Source of the DNA: Tricholomella constricta
Lineage: Eukaryota > Basidiomycota > Agaricomycetes > Agaricales > Lyophyllaceae
Assembly: GCA_013368375.1 (NCBI GenBank)
Contig: JAACJP010000051.1
Location: 124,001-188,000 of the forward strand
Direction of reading: 5' to 3'
DNA: 64,000 nucleotides
The position numbers were made by a program, and so were the translations under genes. Of this stretch, positions 1-10,565 are shown piece by piece. The stretch's first letter is position 1, and each line of letters opens with the position of its first letter. A model generated the notes under the pieces. That model made no database searches, was not told the origin of the DNA, and was given only the letters and a program-made list of their open reading frames with translations.

Positions 1-2
1 CT

Positions 3-2444
3 AAGAAAGCCTCGTTAAACAAAGGGAAAGGTCGTTGGGATGACCTCTTCACTCCTCAAGCAGTGGCTGCCGGATCGAACCAGCCTCTTGATGAGGCTGC
101 CATGGCAGTATCGGCGCTGCATCAAGCGCGACAGTTAGGAGAATCTGACGACGATTATCGTCGTCGGTCTGCGGCAGCGAAGCGCGAGAGAATGACTCGT
201 GAAGAGCATCTTGCGCAACCACAGGGATCCAAATGGGCCCCTGTTAGTGAGTCTACGTTAGACCCACCCACGGAACGTAAGTATACAACCACGCAAGCAG
301 CTGGCGACGAAAGCGCGCCAGCTATTCAAGTACCTATGGATGCGAAGGATGGCCGTGTTCCATTAGCGAAAGATTGGAACAACCGAGTCGCATATCAGCG
401 TTTGAGAAACGCTGATTTATCACGGAGCAAGTTCACGAATTATGATGATCAAGGAGTCGTCTTCGAAGGACATATGCCCGTAGATGAGATGGCGAGGCAA
501 TGGGCCTCGCAAACTCAAGGTTCGGATGGTGGACTGGGAAATGGGGCCGTCGGAAAACATAATACGACGGCGACGGCTAACGGCCGTCAAGACATGCGGG
601 TTCGTATAAGTGAACCCACTTCACACGCTCAGCCTCGATTTCAAAGTCGAGGCTACTCAATGCCTGACCCGATTCGCAGGAGTCAATCAATTGCGGACGG
701 AATATATGCTGCTGGAGAGCAGCATAAAACTAAGATGCACGAACGGTTGCATCAATTGATACACGAGCGACTGGCTGTACGCCTATCGCTCCCTGATGGT
801 ATGAAATCTCGCCGTGCGGACTCAAAGTCCGTAGGAACTTATAGTGGAAGCGCCAAGTTTGGCGAATTGGAAGAATGGCTAGCCAGCCTTGTCGTGATGC
901 TAGCCGTGAGCCAGTTTGGAGGAGCAGAACGCGACCAAGAGCGCGTTCTGATAACATCTGAGTTCCTTGATGGTGAAGCTCGGAAATGGTACAATCGCCA
1001 TGTTATCCATGTGAACCGCGAAAAGCAGTCCTGGACGTTTGAAGACGTCATACTAGGGCTGTACGATCGGTTCGTGCTGCCTTCAACCATGCAGGATGCT
1101 CGTAACGACTTTAACGCCGTTACCTATTCGGCGAGCAAAGGCATACAAGGTCTGTATGACGACCTTGTGGATCATGCCATGAACATGGCAGCAAGAACGG
1201 ATGATTGGACGTTCCTGGAGAAATTTCTCAAAACACTTCCGCGCGATATGCGGAAGGCATTATTCGATGACGGGCTATCACCCGAAATCAATACAGCCCA
1301 AGAGTTCCTAGCGGTGGGCCTAGCACTTCAAGCCACCCAGAAAACGGCTGATTACTTTGAGCGGACCATAACCGCTCAGCGAAGTCAACTGAGCCAAATG
1401 CGGAAACCAGATGGGGGGCGAGTAAACGCTCCACACAATACTTTCAACAGGCCTCGACGGGTGTATGGCGCAGTAAATGAAAAGCCATATGTCAAGCCAG
1501 CGTATCAGGATCAACCTGGACGTGGAGAGCAAAAGCCCCACGTCGAAAAACCAGCGATGAAGACAGGAGATCGTCCGCGTTACGATCAACCTAAAAACCA
1601 CGATCATCACAACCATCCTCCGGGGGAAGTGTGCTTTAATTGTGGAAAACTAGGGCATTTTGCAAAAGATTGCAAACAGCCCAAGAAACAGCGAGCGTTC
1701 CTAAGGGCCGCACGTACAGCGGCACCTGACGCGGCAAGTGAGGCGGACGATGAAGACACGTCTCCTGAGGACCCGGACGGACGAGACAATGGACGCCCTG
1801 ATACAGAGGCGGACAATGAAGACGAAGGCGATGAGTTCGTAGACATGGAGGTCTACAAAAATGAATACTATGCTCGGGACGATGAGACCGAGCGTATGTT
1901 TGCAATGACAGAAGTAATTGCGTCAGAAGAACGCAATGATAAACCACCAGTTCGCAAAGTTAAAGTGCGGACGGGGAGGGACAAAATTGCTCGTCCCGTA
2001 GTTCCGATAAAGGACAAGGAGTGCCTTGTCACCTACATTAACGTAGGTGGACATGAGGCTTGGACCCTTTGGGATTCCGGGAGTACAACTACCGGACTTA
2101 CGCCGTCATTCGCTCAAGTGGCCGATATTCGAGTATGTCCGCTGGAGGATCCATTAATCCTCCAGCTCGGGACTAAAGGAAGTAGGGCCACAGTAAACTT
2201 TGGTACGACGGTGGAAGCCGCTCTGCCAGGGTTTAAAGGCAAGGTTTACATGGACCTTGCTAACTTTGATCGATACGACGTGATTATAGGCACGCCGTTT
2301 ATGCGCGCAAATAACGTCGTGCTGGACTTTAACCGTGACGAAGTGGTCGTCAATGGAGTCGCTATACCAGCGACTAAGGTAAAAATGGAGGATACCGATG
2401 GCCGAGCTAGACGCCATCGGTCATTGGAGAAACGAAGAGAATGA
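3..2444 (+). CDS. gag: Gag polyprotein with zinc knuckle and aspartic protease, 5' partial
   Basis: The frame is open from base 3, so the true start is upstream; the first in-frame GTG at 63 is not a convincing start. A retrotransposon Gag capsid-like region lies at about residues 260-460, counted from base 63. A CCHC zinc knuckle (CFNCGKLGHFAKDC) is coded near 1632-1673. A retropepsin-like protease lies at about 2030-2370, with catalytic DSG in LWDSGST near 2070 and the flap-side motif YDVIIGTPFM near 2272. Gag coats the element RNA and the protease matures the polyprotein. The frame ends at TGA 2442-2444, followed by CTA, and the same frame continues open into pol. This could be a readthrough stop or a decay mutation. 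Confidence 0.9.
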   Translation, partial: KKASLNKGKGRWDDLFTPQAVAAGSNQPLDEAAMAVSALHQARQLGESDDDYRRRSAAAKRERMTREEHLAQPQGSKWAPVSESTLDPPTERKYTTTQAAGDESAPAIQVPMDAKDGRVPLAKDWNNRVAYQRLRNADLSRSKFTNYDDQGVVFEGHMPVDEMARQWASQTQGSDGGLGNGAVGKHNTTATANGRQDMRVRISEPTSHAQPRFQSRGYSMPDPIRRSQSIADGIYAAGEQHKTKMHERLHQLIHERLAVRLSLPDGMKSRRADSKSVGTYSGSAKFGELEEWLASLVVMLAVSQFGGAERDQERVLITSEFLDGEARKWYNRHVIHVNREKQSWTFEDVILGLYDRFVLPSTMQDARNDFNAVTYSASKGIQGLYDDLVDHAMNMAARTDDWTFLEKFLKTLPRDMRKALFDDGLSPEINTAQEFLAVGLALQATQKTADYFERTITAQRSQLSQMRKPDGGRVNAPHNTFNRPRRVYGAVNEKPYVKPAYQDQPGRGEQKPHVEKPAMKTGDRPRYDQPKNHDHHNHPPGEVCFNCGKLGHFAKDCKQPKKQRAFLRAARTAAPDAASEADDEDTSPEDPDGRDNGRPDTEADNEDEGDEFVDMEVYKNEYYARDDETERMFAMTEVIASEERNDKPPVRKVKVRTGRDKIARPVVPIKDKECLVTYINVGGHEAWTLWDSGSTTTGLTPSFAQVADIRVCPLEDPLILQLGTKGSRATVNFGTTVEAALPGFKGKVYMDLANFDRYDVIIGTPFMRANNVVLDFNRDEVVVNGVAIPATKVKMEDTDGRARRHRSLEKRRE

Positions 2445-5400
2445 CTAAAAGTAACAGTAGAAGATGACGATGATCCTGATAATGAGGGTAGGCCGATAAA
2501 CAGCCTACCGAAGGATCATCCAGCACTTTTATTATCCGAAGAAGAGTTTCAAGAAACTCTTAAGGAGGGGGATAAGCCACCTCCGAAGAAGAGAAAACCC
2601 CAACGACGACAGCAGAAGGCACAAAACGAGCCTTCGAACGAACGAGCACAGGTTGACGAGCCATGCGAAGAACATCAGCGCGATAATGAAGCGCGTAAGA
2701 CGAGCGGGGCCGACAAGGATACGGAATCAGAGCCGTATACGAATACGAGTAATCGATCATTTTGGGATAGACCAAATCCACATCCACAATATGAGTGGAT
2801 GTTCGACCCACGGATGCCGCAAGAATGGAACGCAGTAATAGCGTCAATGCGGGCTCACGAAGGAAGAAATGTAGGCACGCGAGGACAAGCGTACCGAAAT
2901 CCACGGCCTGAGGAAGTATCGGAGCCAACGGAAATGAATTTTCCGGTGAATATACAACGGGCTAAACGGCCGTTGTATCGGTTACCAGTGAAGGATGAGA
3001 GTGACTTTGCTCTCGTAAAACTACGAGCTAGGTTTGATGTTAAACCTAGCAATAAAGACACAGCGCACATTCGCGCTGCAAGAACGGTGAACAGAAAAGG
3101 TAAGGCACCCAATGGAGGCCTTACCGCGGAAGATTATCCACGACTTCGCCAGCAATGGCATGACGAATTCGAAGATATGGTGGGTGGTACGAAACAACAG
3201 CTACCACCCTGGCGGGAAGTCAATCACGAGATTACTCTCATCGATGATGAGAAACAGTACCAGTACCACGCGCCGAGGTGCCCAATGTCCCTTCGCGAGG
3301 AATTCTACGCGAAGGTCAATCGGTATACGGATTCTAAATGGTGGGAGCCTCGTTCGGTGAAGCAAGCAGCGCCGCTGCTATGTATCCCGAAAAAAGACGG
3401 CTCCCTGAGAACACCCTTGGACGCACGCCAGCGTAACGATAACACGATCAAGGACGTTACGCCCTTGCCAGACCAGGAAGTTATTCGCGAAGATGTCGCT
3501 AGGGGAAAAATACGGTCCAAAATTGACTTAACGGATGCGTATGAACAAGTACGCATCCTTGAAAAAGATGTACATAAAACCGCCTTCGCAACGATAGCGG
3601 GAACATACATCAGTAACATCATGCAAATCGGGGACTGTAATGCTCCCGCGACATTTCAACGATTAATGACGTCCATCTTTCGGGACGTCATTGGGAAGTT
3701 CATGCATGTATACTTGGACGATATATTCATATTCTCGAACTCTATTGAGGAACATGAAGACCACTTGCGAGTTGTGTTCGAACGATTACGCGAACAATCG
3801 CTCTACCTTAAATGGAAGAAATGCGAATTGTATTCGGATCGCGTTGATTGCCTTGGTCATATTATTGACGACCAAGGAATTCACCCTGACGCCGACAAAC
3901 TGGCACGGATCCGTGACTGGAGGATACCACGGAATTACAACGATATCCAACGATTCGTTGGACTTGTTAACTATCTGGGACAGTTTCTCCCAGATATATC
4001 TGCATACACTGGTCCACTAATGGCGATGACCGAGAATGGGTCGCCATTCTATTGGAGACCAATTCATCAGCGATGCTTTGAAATGATAAAGCATATATGC
4101 TGCACAACGCCAATTATTCGGCCGATTCAACCGAAGACAGGCGAACCAATTTGGATTATCTGTGACGCCTCCAAGTCAGGCGTCGGTGCGATGTATGGAC
4201 AAGGACCTACATGGATCCAAGCCCAGCCGGCTGGATTCATGTCCAAAAAATTCACTAATGCACAGCAGAATTATGCTGTGCATGAACTCGAGACCTTAGC
4301 TATTCTCGAAGCGTTACTTAAGTGGGAGGATAAACTTGTGGGCTATAAAATCCACATCATTACCGATCATAAAGCCCTCGAATTCTTTAAGACCCAGGTG
4401 AATTTATCACCTAGGCAGCGTCGATGGATGGAATACATGTCGTGATTTAACTTCGACATAACCTATGTGAAAGGCGAACTGAACAAAGTCGCCGACTGTC
4501 TATCGCGATACTTCGAGAGCGATAACCATCAAGATCGTTACGACGTCCACGACTTCGTAGCTGCTGATGCTAGAATCGATCCTACTGGTGAAGATCTACC
4601 AGTACCACGATACCATGAAATCGTGGAAAAAGTAGTTGAGATTCGAGCGATGAAAGACGTAGAAATACGTCGAAGCAAGCGTCTTCAAGAACGCCAGGAG
4701 GATCGAGATGTCGAGGCTCAGATAATGGAGGCTGCGGCACCAAGTACCGCATCCGGAACATCGTCACACCCTCAGAAAAGCATGAGTCCAACCGAACGGG
4801 AACGTACGGTCGGAGATATTGTCCTCGGGAGGGACACAGTCTCTCCTCCCCCAGACAAAACGGATGAAAAGATCCGTCACGACGTTATCCTTGGATACCC
4901 AAAGGATAAACTATTTTCAGTTATTCTCGCTAACCCCAGGGACTTTCGTACGTTCACCACGAAAGACAATCTCATTTGGACCACGAACGCTATAAATGAT
5001 AGCGTTCTATGTATACCGCGAGAACCCGAGCTCATCACCACAATTATTGAGCAAGCCCATAAAACTATGGGCCATTTCGGTGCCGAACGGACTACTGAAT
5101 ATATTCGACGATGGTATTGGTGGCCATCACTAGCCACGACCGTGCGTACGTTTTGTAAAACGTGCGAGTACTGCCAGCAGATCAAGACGTCGAATCAAAA
5201 ACCGTCAGGGAAACTACACTCCCTGCCAGTACCAACTAAGCCTTGGGATTCTATCGGAATGGACTTTATCGGTCCATTTCCAGAATCAAAGGGATATAAT
5301 TACCTATGGGTAGTAATTTGTCGTATGACGAGTATGGTGCATATGATACCCATACATACGACGATGACAGCAGCCCAATTATCATGGGTATACTTACGGG

Positions 5401-6344
5401 AGATCGTCAGGCTCCATGGCCTGCCAAGCTCGATCGTAAGCGATCGAGACTCTAAGTTTACTTCACGCTGGTGGCGCGAACTACATAAGTTATTAGGAGC
5501 TAAGCTCCTAATGTCGACATCTTTCCATCCTCAGACGGATGGACAAACGGAGCGAGCCAATCGTAGTATTGGCCAGATATTTCGTGCCGTTGTGAGGCAT
5601 GACCAAAAGGATTGGGTAGATTGTATACCCATGGCTGAGTTCGCGATAAATGCGAGCGTATCGGCTACTACCAAGTTCGCTCCATTTGAGCTGAATAGTG
5701 GATACATGCCGTCCATGTTGAAAGAGATACGCTCAGACAGCGTAATACCGAAGGGAATTCGAGAGTATGCGGAACGCGCATTGCAGAATATAGCGGAGGC
5801 GCATGACGCTATAATCGAAGTGCGCGTATTTCAAACGCGCGAGGCAAACAGGCGCTGATCCGCTGGTCCAGAAATAAAGGGGGGAGACTTGGTGTATTTA
5901 TCCACCAAGAACTTGAACCTCCCCAAGGGACGCGCCCGTAAATTGTGCCCGAAATTCGTCGGGCCCTACAAAGTGTTGAAGGCCATGCCAGACACGTCGA
6001 ACTATACGTTGGAATTACCTACGGCACTCATGGAGCGCCGGATACATCCAACATTTCATATATCGATGTTGCGCCCATACTACGCAACGAATGATACAAT
6101 GTTCCCTAATAGAACTCATCCGGAGCCCTACGATTTTGGGGCGCCGGATAATCACGAATGGTTTGTAGAAGATATTTTGGGCCATAGATGGACCCAAAAT
6201 AATACTGTGGAATATCAGGTTAGGTGGAGCCTGGGAGACACCACCTGGGAACCGCACACCAATTGTAACAAGTTAGCGGCACTGGATCGCTACTTGGAAC
6301 TACAAGGGGTGAAGAGCGCGTCGAGATTACCGCGACGAACCTAG
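2445..6344 (+). pseudogene. pol: Pol polyprotein: RT, RNase H, integrase, chromodomain, with two internal TGA stops
   Basis: All segments are in the same frame as gag. The first ~110 codons form a charged linker. Reverse transcriptase carries the catalytic YLDDIF motif near 3710. RNase H starts with the ICDAS motif near 4156. Integrase has an HHCC zinc site (HKTMGH and CKTCEYC, 5055-5175) and the D, D, E catalytic residues in GMDF (near 5262), VSDRDS (near 5440) and QTERAN (near 5550). The chromodomain is at about 6150-6330 (WFVEDIL through WEPHTNC); such domains direct insertion into marked chromatin. In-frame TGA at 4443-4445 and 5856-5858 interrupt it where family members usually have arginine, so both look like CGA to TGA changes. 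The natural stop is TAG 6342-6344. Confidence 0.9.
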
Positions 6345-6472
6345 AATGTGGCGCGGTCATGTGACCACGGCGATCAAGAAAATTACATAACCATCAAAAG
6401 TTATGACAGAAGGTTAAATATGTTTGGCGCTAGACGCGCAACCGATTTTCAACCCTCTCAACACAAACCAAC

Positions 6473-9427
6473 ATGTACCCCAGCCAAGTACCAACCTCCA
6501 GCAACGACGCGATTCGGGGCGGCGACAGCCGCACCGACCAGCAAAATTTGAACCCGGGGCCGAGTTCAAGTGGGGAGGGAGCGCAGGGGCGCGCGGAAAA
6601 TGCGCCCCTGCCCCCAACTTACATGGGCTCGCAGCCCCAATTATACCAATATCCTCCGGTTGGCCATATGAGCCAACCGCCCCATCAGGGGCAACAAACA
6701 TTTCCGACGGTTGGCCATATGAGCCAACCGCACCACCAAGGGCAACAACCACCTATGGGTGGTTTTTACCCGCCAGGGCTGGCATTCCAACAGATGCCAT
6801 CAATGGCGGGTTTCATGGGGTACCCGCAACCGACGTGGTACCCCCAAATGCCCATGTAGCCTGTACCGCACAATACGCGGTACAACGAATCGGAGAAGAT
6901 GGAGGTAGACGACCAAAGTCGTCTGCAAGCAAATGTCCCGCCGGCGCAAGTGGTGCGCGGCGAACCGGTGCGGCAACATGTTGCACCGAATGCAGACGAC
7001 AAAGCGTCGTCGGCGTCGAGTTCGCGGAGGATGGCAGACGATCGTAGAGTATCGCCTGCGTCAAGTTCGAGGAGACCATTCGCAGACGATGGTCTCCTTT
7101 CTTCTCTCTTGGATCGATTGGAAGACGCGGGTATTCACCGCGAATTTTGTGATTTCTTGGACGATGGAATGGCGCAGCTGGTTATAACCCAGCTGCTTGA
7201 TGCATACGATGGAGTTTGCGCGGATTTGAGACGCGTGAAAGCGAGAGAAGCGGCCATGGCTGAGCAACTCAGCCTGGCAAGAAAACGGCCGGCAGTAGCA
7301 TCGCCGGATCGCGGGGAGGGACCATCGTCCCGACCCATAAAAAGGCAGCAAATGGAGGTGCGTCGAGAAGAACGCACCTCATACGAGCCGCGACGACAAG
7401 AGAGGAGCGAGCCCAGGCGTCCGGAACGACGCCTGGAACAGGAGAATCGGCGGTACAACCGCCACCCCGACCAGGAAGTGTGGCGTGACGAACGCCCACT
7501 TGATTATGGTTCTCAACGGGAAGAGCGCCGAGAGGATCAAGGGACACGCGAAGTGCGCCCCTTACCTGCTCGAGAAATCGAGCGCACGGCGTCGACATCG
7601 TCGACGTCAGCGGAAGCAAAGCCGCAAAACCTATCCGGAGCGTTACCGCCCCCGGGAGAAAGCCGGGTGCGGAACCCAGAACGAGGTTCTCAGAAGAAGG
7701 AACCTGTTGGCAAATATACTTTGCCAGCGCCAGCCCCTGCACCACCTAGTACGATGGTGCAGCCCCCAACGCCGCCATCCAAAGGAAAACAGAAGGCATC
7801 GGATCCATATGCCGAGGCTATGGATGAGTCGGACTGGGGCGAGTCGTCTGACGACGACAAGCCTGTCAGCAAGAAGAAGGCTGCCGGGCAAAAGCAGCAT
7901 CGCGAGAATATGGCTCGCAAAGCTGAGAAGGAGATGCCGGGGCGGATCCCTGACGAGCTCGGGGTGGTCTTCATCAACGACCGCCACGAGAGGGACAACC
8001 GTTTTTGGGATATGCTAGTGCGGACGATATATGTATCGTCCGCCCAGAATCGTGCCTACGCACTAGGCACCGCAGCGCGAGTGTCCGAAAGCGAGTTGGG
8101 GACGGGACACAATTCTCGTCCCCCATCGGGACGGCTATATGCCGTCGCACCACGCGGGTTCCCAATGAACCCTCGTGAAGTTGATCAGTTGTATGCACTG
8201 ATCAACGATCGGCGCCCCGGCGTGACGGATGAAGAGCGGGCAGAGGCCTTTATGCTCTTTAGGGAGTTCCGGCGAGTCTCCCTCTCGGTAGCGCCCCATT
8301 TGCGCGACCGATCCATGGCTCGAGCAGCCATGGATGAATTTAGAAGCGTCAACCGACCGTTCGATACACGGTCACCCATTTGGCAGGCCGCGCCAATTAG
8401 GCGGCCTGGGAGGGCATTCGAATATAGGCCGGACAAGCCTACACGAGGCGCTGGCCTGCCTCAGCCAGGCCCCGACCATGCCCTCGATGTCGAGCACTGG
8501 TGCCGACATATGATTCACCATGGGCGTATTGGTTCAAAGAACCAATACGGAGGAATCGTCATGGACTACCGGTTCCGCGTACATAGGCGCGGAACTTGGG
8601 GATACTTGTTGGCGAATGTACTAGCGCCAACTACCCACAGCATGCGGTCATGGTTCATGCGACTTTTCGCGACCATTACTGCGCGGCCATACCTCTACGC
8701 AGAGGCTGTGGCTGCCTATAACGAGGCCAACCCAGATCGGCCTCTCACACCGATCGAAGGCCCTGAGGTTACCATACCTCGCATCCAAGTGATCCCTCCG
8801 GAGGTGCGGATCACTGAACAAGGTGTCTTGCAACACCTTATCAACATTGGTATTCCAGTAAGCTGGATACACCATAGCTACACTTATGGTCTACATTATT
8901 TGGACCATAACTACTCTAACTCAGGTCCCTATAAGGACCTGTTCCGCAATGTTGACGACGATCGAGTTCGTCGTCTAGATGAAATGGGTGTTCCGCCCGC
9001 CATCCCTGAGTGGGATGGGTGGTACCATCCCACCACCGACGACATCACGCGCATCCAAACACTGATGCACGTGGAATTCCAGACCGAATCACTAGACTGT
9101 CTCGTGAGTTCGGAATGGATGTTTGTGGGTGAAGACCCACACTTCCGAGGACTCCGTGTTCAGGTGGGGGAATATCTCCCCCCAGGCCTGCATCACCCAG
9201 CTTCATCGGGATCGACGTCCATCAACGTCGAAATGGCGGACCCGGCGGCAGCTATACCTGCCCCCGCGACACCCTCCACAGTCGTGGCAGCTCCAACTGG
9301 AGCTACCGAAACCCAAGTGGACCCCGTGTCGGCCCTTACAGGGCCTTTATCACTGGCGGTGATTACCACCAGCCAGGGTCTGGTGGACAACAACACCACC
9401 GACCCCGACACAGTGATGGAGTCATAG
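6473..9427 (+). pseudogene. Accessory third ORF of the Gypsy element, one internal TAG
   Basis: ORFs at 6473-6859 and 6899-9427 lie in one frame, separated only by TAG 6857-6859, and the bases between are open. The likely ancestor is one protein of about 984 residues. The N-terminus is rich in Pro, Gln and Gly, with two copies of a VGHMSQP..HQGQQ unit (6660-6750). A charged Arg/Glu-rich stretch follows at 7340-7600, then a globular C-terminal half (about 7950-9200) rich in Trp, Tyr and His. I do not recognise a catalytic motif; similar ORFs occur beside Gypsy elements in Agaricomycetes by my recollection. Position downstream of integrase suggests a structural or targeting role, which is inference. 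TAG may stand for a former CAG. Confidence 0.7.
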
Positions 9428-9770
9428 GTCGGGGAGACAACTTAATCCCCCCGTCAACGAACCGACCTCGACACGTAGGGCGTACCGCCGGGCCGACCGC
9501 CATTGTCAGGTGCAGACCACCTGACTCCCGAGGAGCAATCCGCAGGTTGCGTATTAACGCAACATTGGATGTCCTCACCACCATTCTTTGCCGCACGGCA
9601 CTTTGAGGCCGTGCAGTGGCGCTAATGCATCCACTACTCGTTAAGTCAAGAATACGTATTATACCTACGTATTCTTGCATTATTTGATAGGTCTAGGTCG
9701 CCGGGACCTAGACCCTCCTTTTACTCTCTTTTTCTGTCCAACTCCCTGGTGAAGATCGCTACACGCGATC

Positions 9771-9783
9771 TTAAAGGGGGGTA
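9771..9783 (+). other. Polypurine tract
   Basis: TTAAAGGGGGG lies directly before the TGTAAGG that looks like the LTR start. In Ty3/Gypsy elements this RNA tract primes plus-strand DNA synthesis. Confidence 0.75.
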
Positions 9784-9941
9784 TGTAAGGACGCCCACTA
9801 TCTTATCTAATCTTGGTTATCTAATCGTATCTTATCGAGACGATTACGCTATTGTTTGGCAACACCTTCTGGTGTTGCCTATTTAATTCATTACATTAAT
9901 TAAGTATAAACAACCTTGTACACCTATACGTAGCAATCGAC
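9784..9941 (+). repeat. 3' LTR, right boundary uncertain
   Basis: The segment begins TGTAAGGACG just after the polypurine tract, as LTRs begin with TG. It is AT-rich and includes a hairpin with 9-base arms (9858-9866 with 9871-9879). The end is placed at an ACA near 9941 because oxygenase-like coding and splice signals begin soon after. Without the 5' LTR the end cannot be fixed. Confidence 0.5.
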
Positions 9942-10003
9942 AGACTTGTCAAGCTTACGTCTAGTGTGAACAACAAGGTCCCAAATTCTGTAACCCCGTT
10001 ACA

Positions 10004-10404
10004 GCCTCGCAGACCCCGCATTCCACGAAAATATCTCTCGACTGCGCGATTGTCAAAACACCAGGTACAGCGCCATGAAAGCATTGAATGCAATAGATCC
10101 ATTGTTGTTTGAAGGCAGGGAGCTGCTTTTCAACAGGAAGTCTGGTCTGCATACTGACTCCCAGGATCCCAAGATGGCCTACGCAGGCCTCTTTGCAGCA
10201 GGATCCTTTAAAGGGGGTTATATCTACATACCTCAACTCAATTTACGGATCAGACTGGAGCCCGGGGATTTTGTCCTTCTGAGAGGTCGTGTATTACTCC
10301 ACATGATTGAAGATTGGACAGGAGGCCAGCGAATTGGTATTCCTCACTTTACCCATAGCAGTATTTGGAGGGACTGTGGTCTATATCACCTTGTAGATAT
10401 GTAG
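10004..10404 (+). pseudogene. 2OG-Fe(II) oxygenase-like (TET/JBP-type) C-terminal exon
   Basis: A splice acceptor (TTACAG) precedes an open frame from 10004 to TAG at 10402-10404. Residues around 10145 give HTD, the HxD iron site of the 2OG-Fe(II) dioxygenase fold. About 55 residues on come LLHMIEDW and QRIGIPHFTH, which fit the distal iron His and a 2OG-binding Arg. A strand-rich GGYIYIPQL..RIRLEPGDFVLL lies between, as expected for the double-stranded beta-helix core. Fungal TET/JBP genes are known to be expanded beside KDZ transposons. Upstream exons are missing: the LTR lies within 70 bases, so the Gypsy insertion may have cut the gene. If active, such enzymes oxidise methylated bases; activity here is untested. 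Confidence 0.6.
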
Positions 10405-10556
10405 TTCGTCACAGCCAAAATTCTGTCAACATTGAGTGACAAGGTGAAATCATGTAATAAGAGTAAATTTTTCAAAAAAGAGGCCATTTATCAACTTGCA
10501 GCGCACCTCTTACTTCCTTGTGTCCCTTCACTGTTGTCATCTACTTCGTCATACAT

Positions 10557-10565
10557 AACTTTGCA
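10557..10565 (+). repeat. Left flanking direct repeat of the KDZ element
   Basis: AACTTTGCA here matches 24337-24345 exactly, directly outside the two ends of the KDZ element. This is probably the target-site duplication; Zisupton-type elements are reported with duplications of about 8 bases. Confidence 0.6.

Larger units (their letters stand above)
1..9941 (+). mobile_element. Ty3/Gypsy chromovirus, 5' end outside the window
   Basis: The order is gag, protease, reverse transcriptase, RNase H, integrase, chromodomain, accessory ORF, polypurine tract, 3' LTR. Integrase lies after RNase H, which is Ty3/Gypsy order, and a chromodomain follows integrase, which defines chromoviruses. The 5' LTR, primer site and gag start lie before base 1, so target duplication and LTR identity cannot be judged. 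Gag and pol share one frame, interrupted by TGA at 2442, 4443 and 5856; the accessory ORF has a TAG at 6857. The copy is probably inactive unless stops are read through. The sequence is unusually rich in short perfect inverted repeats (see findings). The right boundary is approximate. Confidence 0.93.

Noticed and set aside
2442..5858. Alternative genetic code with TGA as a sense codon
   Set aside because: Other gene models here end at TGA (for example the LINE ORF1), so standard code applies; mutation or readthrough explains the Gypsy stops.
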